Assembly: GCA_938074335.1 (NCBI GenBank)
Contig: CALJEL010000116.1
Location: 1-34,585, forward strand
Direction of reading: 5' to 3'
DNA: 34,585 nucleotides
Source of the DNA: an uncultured bacterium
GTDB lineage: Bacteria; Nitrospirota; Thermodesulfovibrionia; Thermodesulfovibrionales; CALJEL01
Position numbers and translations under genes: made by a program. The stretch's first letter is position 1. Each line of letters begins with the position of its first letter. Below are positions 33,436 to 34,585 of this stretch, piece after piece. Under the pieces are notes generated by a model. It saw nothing but the letters and a program-made list of their open reading frames with translations. It was not told the DNA's origin and did not search any database.

Positions 33436-34367
33436 GTCTTGTGAACAAATCCTTCTGGTTTGAGGGGTCTTTTCTCTCCGTTCTTTCCTGTTATCCAGAG
33501 ACCATCCTCTTCTGTTATTCTCCCTATCTCTGTTATACCCTCTATGCCTGTGATCTTATCTGCTGTGAAAAGCAGTTCATAGTCTTCACCACCTGAAAGG
33601 GCAAAGGTCAGGGGATCCATATGGAGGATCTTTGAAAGATTAAGGAGTTCACGGGATAAAGGAAGTTTTTCTTCAAAAATTATGGCTCCCACTTTGCTTT
33701 GCTCACACAACCTCCAGAGGTCAAGGCAAAGGCCATCACTTATGTCAATCATGGCATGGATATCTTTGACCCGCTTGTGCAGAGGCATCGGTTCAGGCAT
33801 AAGGGCTTTTTTTATTAAAGGATATTTAATTTCTTCCTCAAGTTTTACCTGTCTCTTTAATATCTCAAGACCACAGGCAGCATCTCCGAGTGTGCCTGTA
33901 ACATATATTCTATCACCTGGTCTTGCTCCGCTTCTGAGGATCGGGCTGGAGGTTACTCCTGTAAGGGTAGCAGATAGGAAAATATTTTGCGGGGATCTGG
34001 AAAAATCACCTCCGATAAGGTCTATCCTGTACTTTCTTATGCATTCTTCAATACCATCCAGGAGTTTCTCAACAAAATCCCTTTCAGTACCTTCAGGAAG
34101 GCAGAGATTTAATAAAAGAAATTCAGGTTCTCCACCCATTGCAAAGATATCACTTACATTCCTTGCCACAAGCTTGAATCCTAACTGAAAGGGTGTAATG
34201 AACGATAGGTCAAAATGAATCCCTTCAATCATCATGTCAGTTGTATAAAGAAAAAGCTGCGGGTAGGCCCCTATCACAGCTGCATCATCACCAATGCCTT
34301 TAAGGACCTTCTGGTTTTCAGGTGAGAATCTATTTCTCAGCAGGTCTATTAACTCAAGTTCATCCAT
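33432..34367 (-). CDS. thiL: Thiamine-monophosphate kinase
   Basis: The 311-aa enzyme phosphorylates thiamine phosphate to the diphosphate. It shows KGIGDDAAVI near the N-terminus, TTDMMIEGIHFDL, ARNVSDIFAMGGEPEFLLLNLCLP, LIGGDFSRSP, YVTGTLGDAACGLEIL, HAMIDISDGLCLDL and LSGGEDYELLFT. It is the first gene of the minus series running to truA. Only repeat DNA lies upstream, so its promoter is within or next to the arrays. No good ribosome site is seen. An unrelated thiamine link is YjbQ at 7429. Confidence 0.95.
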   Translation of the reverse strand: MDELELIDLLRNRFSPENQKVLKGIGDDAAVIGAYPQLFLYTTDMMIEGIHFDLSFITPFQLGFKLVARNVSDIFAMGGEPEFLLLNLCLPEGTERDFVEKLLDGIEECIRKYRIDLIGGDFSRSPQNIFLSATLTGVTSSPILRSGARPGDRIYVTGTLGDAACGLEILKRQVKLEEEIKYPLIKKALMPEPMPLHKRVKDIHAMIDISDGLCLDLWRLCEQSKVGAIIFEEKLPLSRELLNLSKILHMDPLTFALSGGEDYELLFTADKITGIEGITEIGRITEEDGLWITGKNGEKRPLKPEGFVHKT

Positions 34368-34385
34368 TTTAATCTGCTACTAATT

Positions 34386-34487
34386 AGTGCGACAGTGCGA
34401 CTGTGCTACAGTGCGAAAGACTATTTGCATATCAAATTTTACCAAACCTGCGGTCGCACTGTTAACTATCGCACTATACCGTCGCAA
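34386..34487. repeat. Inverted array of AGTGCGAC-type 8-bp units
   Basis: The left arm is AGTGCGAC AGTGCGAC TGTGCTAC AGTGCGAA (34386-34417). The complementary arm GGTCGCACTGTTAACTATCGCACTATACCGTCGCA lies at about 34452-34486, with a 35-base AT-rich centre. It has the same unit as the ntrX/cobA-hemD array. It begins 18 bases upstream of thiL and has no ORF. Confidence 0.8.
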
Positions 34488-34508
34488 TCCCTTCTAAATG
34501 AGGTCGGC

Positions 34509-34576
34509 TAAAGTAGTGAGTTAGTATGCAAGTGAGTTAGTGAGTTAGAAAATACTAATTCTCTAATTCACTGTGC
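34509..34576. repeat. AGTGAGTT-type array, second copy, near the right window edge
   Basis: CTAAAGTAGTGAGTTAGT...ATGCAAGTGAGTTAGTGAGTTAG followed by TACTAATTCTCTAATTCAC parallels the array at 18887-19015, with one 8-bp unit fewer between GAGTTAGT and ATGCA. The right arm is short and the window ends soon after. Confidence 0.75.
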
Positions 34577-34585
34577 AAAAAACTT

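Overview
The window looks like chromosomal DNA of an anaerobic, autotrophy-capable bacterium, most likely an uncultured member of Nitrospirota (Thermodesulfovibrio-like). This is inferred, not proven. The clues are a futalosine-pathway menaquinone gene (mqnE), CODH-maturation-type genes (cooC, cooT family), a ccsA-hemA-hemC-cobA/hemD haem block, sigma54-type two-component systems (NtrBC- and NtrYX-like), a hydrogenase-type signalling cassette, and moderately AT-rich, tightly overlapping genes. No rRNA, tRNA, CRISPR, phage or transposase gene was seen.

Layout. 1-3754 (+): a repeat element, then cooC and an NtrB/NtrC-like pair. 3759-8357 (-): an operon reading adenosine-specific-kinase-like, YjbQ, a PD-(D/E)XK-like protein, a small Cys-rich protein missing from the ORF track, class II aldolase and phosphofructokinase. 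8392-12644 (+): DUF4390, NtrY-like and NtrX-like genes. 12692-18216 (-): MobB-like, ccsA, hemA, hemC, [inserted repeat element], cobA-hemD. 18234-18873 (+): DUF3842 and a CooT-family gene. 19065-19910 (+): lipM-like. 19834-21841 (-): a membrane protein, and mqnE as the upstream gene. 22444-25878 (+): rpsB, tsf, pyrH, frr, a 55-aa ORF and a DksA/TraR protein. 25880-34367 (-): thiL, DUF2062, rimO, M50 protease, then a six-gene signalling cassette (sensor kinase with haem-binding motifs, RsbW-like ATPase, DRTGG protein, PHP protein, HATPase protein, CheY-like receiver), then truA.

The most unusual material is intergenic. Three related MITE-like elements (1-153, 14237-14431, 21910-22272) share termini like CTGCCGATAG and a GGTGTCGC core. 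All three have the same end pointing at a downstream start codon (cooC, cobA-hemD, rpsB). The largest copy carries two perfect 12-bp-arm hairpins and a long inverted array. Separately, at least six loci carry imperfect inverted arrays built from degenerate 8-bp units (AGTGCGAC, AGAGCAGT or AGTGAGTT types): different sequence, same period and same hairpin design. One array supplies the TAG stop codons of both convergent genes ntrX and cobA-hemD, and another hairpin supplies the hemC stop. Both window ends lie in these repeats. No mobilising enzyme is visible, so how these elements spread or act is unknown.

Several genes (mqnE, DUF3842, the MobB-like gene, possibly cooC) have a -10-like TATAAT-type box 5-7 bases before the start codon and no Shine-Dalgarno sequence, which suggests leaderless transcripts. 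All functional calls come from reading motifs in the translated ORFs. No database search was possible.
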